A program made the translations under genes and the position numbers. This document shows, one piece after another, positions 63,111 through 64,000 of a stretch of 64,000 nt of DNA. Below the pieces are notes generated by a model. That model was not told where the DNA came from. It made no database searches and saw only the letters and a program-made list of their open reading frames with translations. The first letter of the stretch is position 1. Each line of letters opens with the position of its first letter. The stretch comes from DATDIC01 sp963777625 (lineage in GTDB: Bacteria; Pseudomonadota; Alphaproteobacteria; Acetobacterales; Acetobacteraceae): assembly GCA_963777625.1 (NCBI GenBank), contig CAVZRO010000018.1:1-64000 (forward strand), read 5' to 3'.

Positions 63111-64000
63111 ATGGCTCTCGCACCGCTGTTCGATCCGGCCGCCTTTCGCATTCCCCCTGGAATCGTGCATGTCTGCGCCGGCGGCGAGACTGCGTTCCTG
63201 CGACGCCACGACAATGCGTTTCGGCAGTACGCGGAAGACAAGAGCAACGGCATGACCGGCCGCACCGCGCAGGAGGAGGTGGTCGAACGCACGCGCGAGA
63301 CGATCGCGGCGCAGTGGCATGTGGCAGCGTCCGAGATCGGCTTCGTCAGCAGCGTGGCGGAGGGTGTGTCGCTGGTTGCCGAGAGCATCGACTGGCGGGA
63401 GGGCGATACGATCTGTGTCGATGCCAACGAATATCCTTCGGTGGTCGGTCCCTTCGCGCTGCAGCGGCGGCCGAAACCGGCGCTGCGTCTGGCGACCGGG
63501 CAGCAGCCGGACCGCTGGGCCGCCGTCGTCGATCAGAGCACGCGCATCATCGGGGTGAGTTATGTCTCTTACCTGACCGGGGAACGTGTCGATCTCGCCG
63601 CCATGCGCCGGCTGGCCGATTCGGTGGGTGCCCTGCTGGTGGTGGATTGCACCCAGGCGGCCGGTTATCTGCCGATCGACGCGCGGCTTGCCGATTTTGC
63701 GTTCTCCGCTTGCTATAAATGGCTGCTCGGCTGCACCGGCCTTGCCATCGCTTACTGGAACCGGGCGCGCAATCCGGACTGGATGCCGACGACCGGCGGC
63801 TGGCATTCGATCGTCTTTCCGCCACGTCCCAGCTACACGCCGGACTTGGCGCTGCGTCCGGACGCACTGCGCTTCACGCGCGGCAATCCGCCGCATCTGC
63901 CGCTCTATGTCCTGGCCAGCGCGCTCGACTATCTGAGCCAGTTCGATGTGGCGGAAGTGCAGCGTCACGTGCAGACGCTGACCACGGCGCTGATCGGGCG
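63111..64000 (+). CDS. Class V aminotransferase, cut by the window end
   Basis: The visible 296 residues belong to the PLP-dependent aminotransferase class V fold (cysteine desulfurase/kynureninase-like). ASEIGFVSSVAEGVSLVAES, EGDTICVDANEYPSVVGPF, VVDQSTRIIGVSYVSYLTG and LLVVDCTQAAGYLPID (with PLP-binding Asp) lead to the Schiff-base Lys203 in SACYKWLLGCTGLA. The reading frame is open to the last base, so the C-terminus lies outside. The ATG is eight bases after the binding-protein stop. Substrate is not identifiable; a link to the amino compound brought in by that protein is likely. Confidence 0.88.
   Translation, partial: MALAPLFDPAAFRIPPGIVHVCAGGETAFLRRHDNAFRQYAEDKSNGMTGRTAQEEVVERTRETIAAQWHVAASEIGFVSSVAEGVSLVAESIDWREGDTICVDANEYPSVVGPFALQRRPKPALRLATGQQPDRWAAVVDQSTRIIGVSYVSYLTGERVDLAAMRRLADSVGALLVVDCTQAAGYLPIDARLADFAFSACYKWLLGCTGLAIAYWNRARNPDWMPTTGGWHSIVFPPRPSYTPDLALRPDALRFTRGNPPHLPLYVLASALDYLSQFDVAEVQRHVQTLTTALIG

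Overview
The window is GC-rich chromosomal DNA of an alphaproteobacterium. Gene content (SufE, ZapE, DUF1127, YcgN, a UPF-type dodecin, DUF3300/DUF2950 pair, many Tat-exported ABC binding proteins, many acyl-CoA dehydrogenases) and codon use fit the Rhodospirillales/Acetobacteraceae best, but that family-level placement is inference. There are two tRNA genes (Arg-ACG and Val-GAC), no rRNA, no CRISPR array, and no intact insertion sequence or phage.

Layout. 0-5.3 kb: SDR dehydrogenase and acyl-CoA dehydrogenase (minus), a DUF3108 exported protein, S-adenosylhomocysteinase (broken near its 3' end by one extra base) behind a candidate palindromic operator, then an enoyl-CoA hydratase. 5.3-9.5 kb: pyrophosphatase, a lipoprotein, a methyltransferase-GT61 glycosyltransferase fusion (also with one extra base near its start) and an Ala-rich helical protein. 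9.5-18 kb: SufE, Xaa-Pro aminopeptidase, DUF1127, a sugar-type binding protein, DedA, dodecin, AsmA, ATP-dependent DNA ligase. 18-28 kb: hybrid histidine kinase, an unusual apparently Tat-exported cytochrome P450-like protein facing an outer-membrane channel-like protein, SHOCT protein, patatin lipoprotein, DUF2950 and a repeat-containing DUF3300 protein.

28.3-33.5 kb is a graveyard: a Fic-like/DUF6429 remnant, then a binding protein, an amidohydrolase and an NDP-forming CoA ligase, all in operon order and all broken by several frameshifts, ending beside a tRNA-Arg gene. 33.9-45 kb: branched-chain-type binding protein, amidohydrolase, N-formylglutamate amidohydrolase family protein, tRNA-Val, 2OG-Fe oxygenase, ZapE, GMC oxidoreductase, acyl-CoA dehydrogenase overlapping two Dpp/Opp-type ATPases. 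44-48 kb: MoxR ATPase with a polar amino acid ABC operon, followed by a degenerate partial copy of the moxR/permease junction. 48-51 kb: secreted beta-helix protein and a less GC-rich acyltransferase. 51-56 kb: acyl-CoA dehydrogenase, SMP-30 lactonase, aquaporin, DapA family, YcgN.

56-62 kb is the most coherent pathway: GntR regulator with a perfect palindrome in front, a sulfatase (again one extra base), and a NitT/TauT-type transporter with binding protein, ATPase, a 108-residue unknown membrane-anchored protein and two different permeases, almost every junction overlapping. It reads as an organosulfur (sulfate ester or sulfonate) uptake and hydrolysis operon. The window closes with an amino acid binding protein and a truncated class V aminotransferase.

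Four otherwise well-conserved genes (ahcY, the methyltransferase fusion, tRNA-Arg, the sulfatase) each appear to carry exactly one extra base, which may be assembly or sequencing error; the 28.3-33.5 kb block is much more heavily damaged and looks like true decay.
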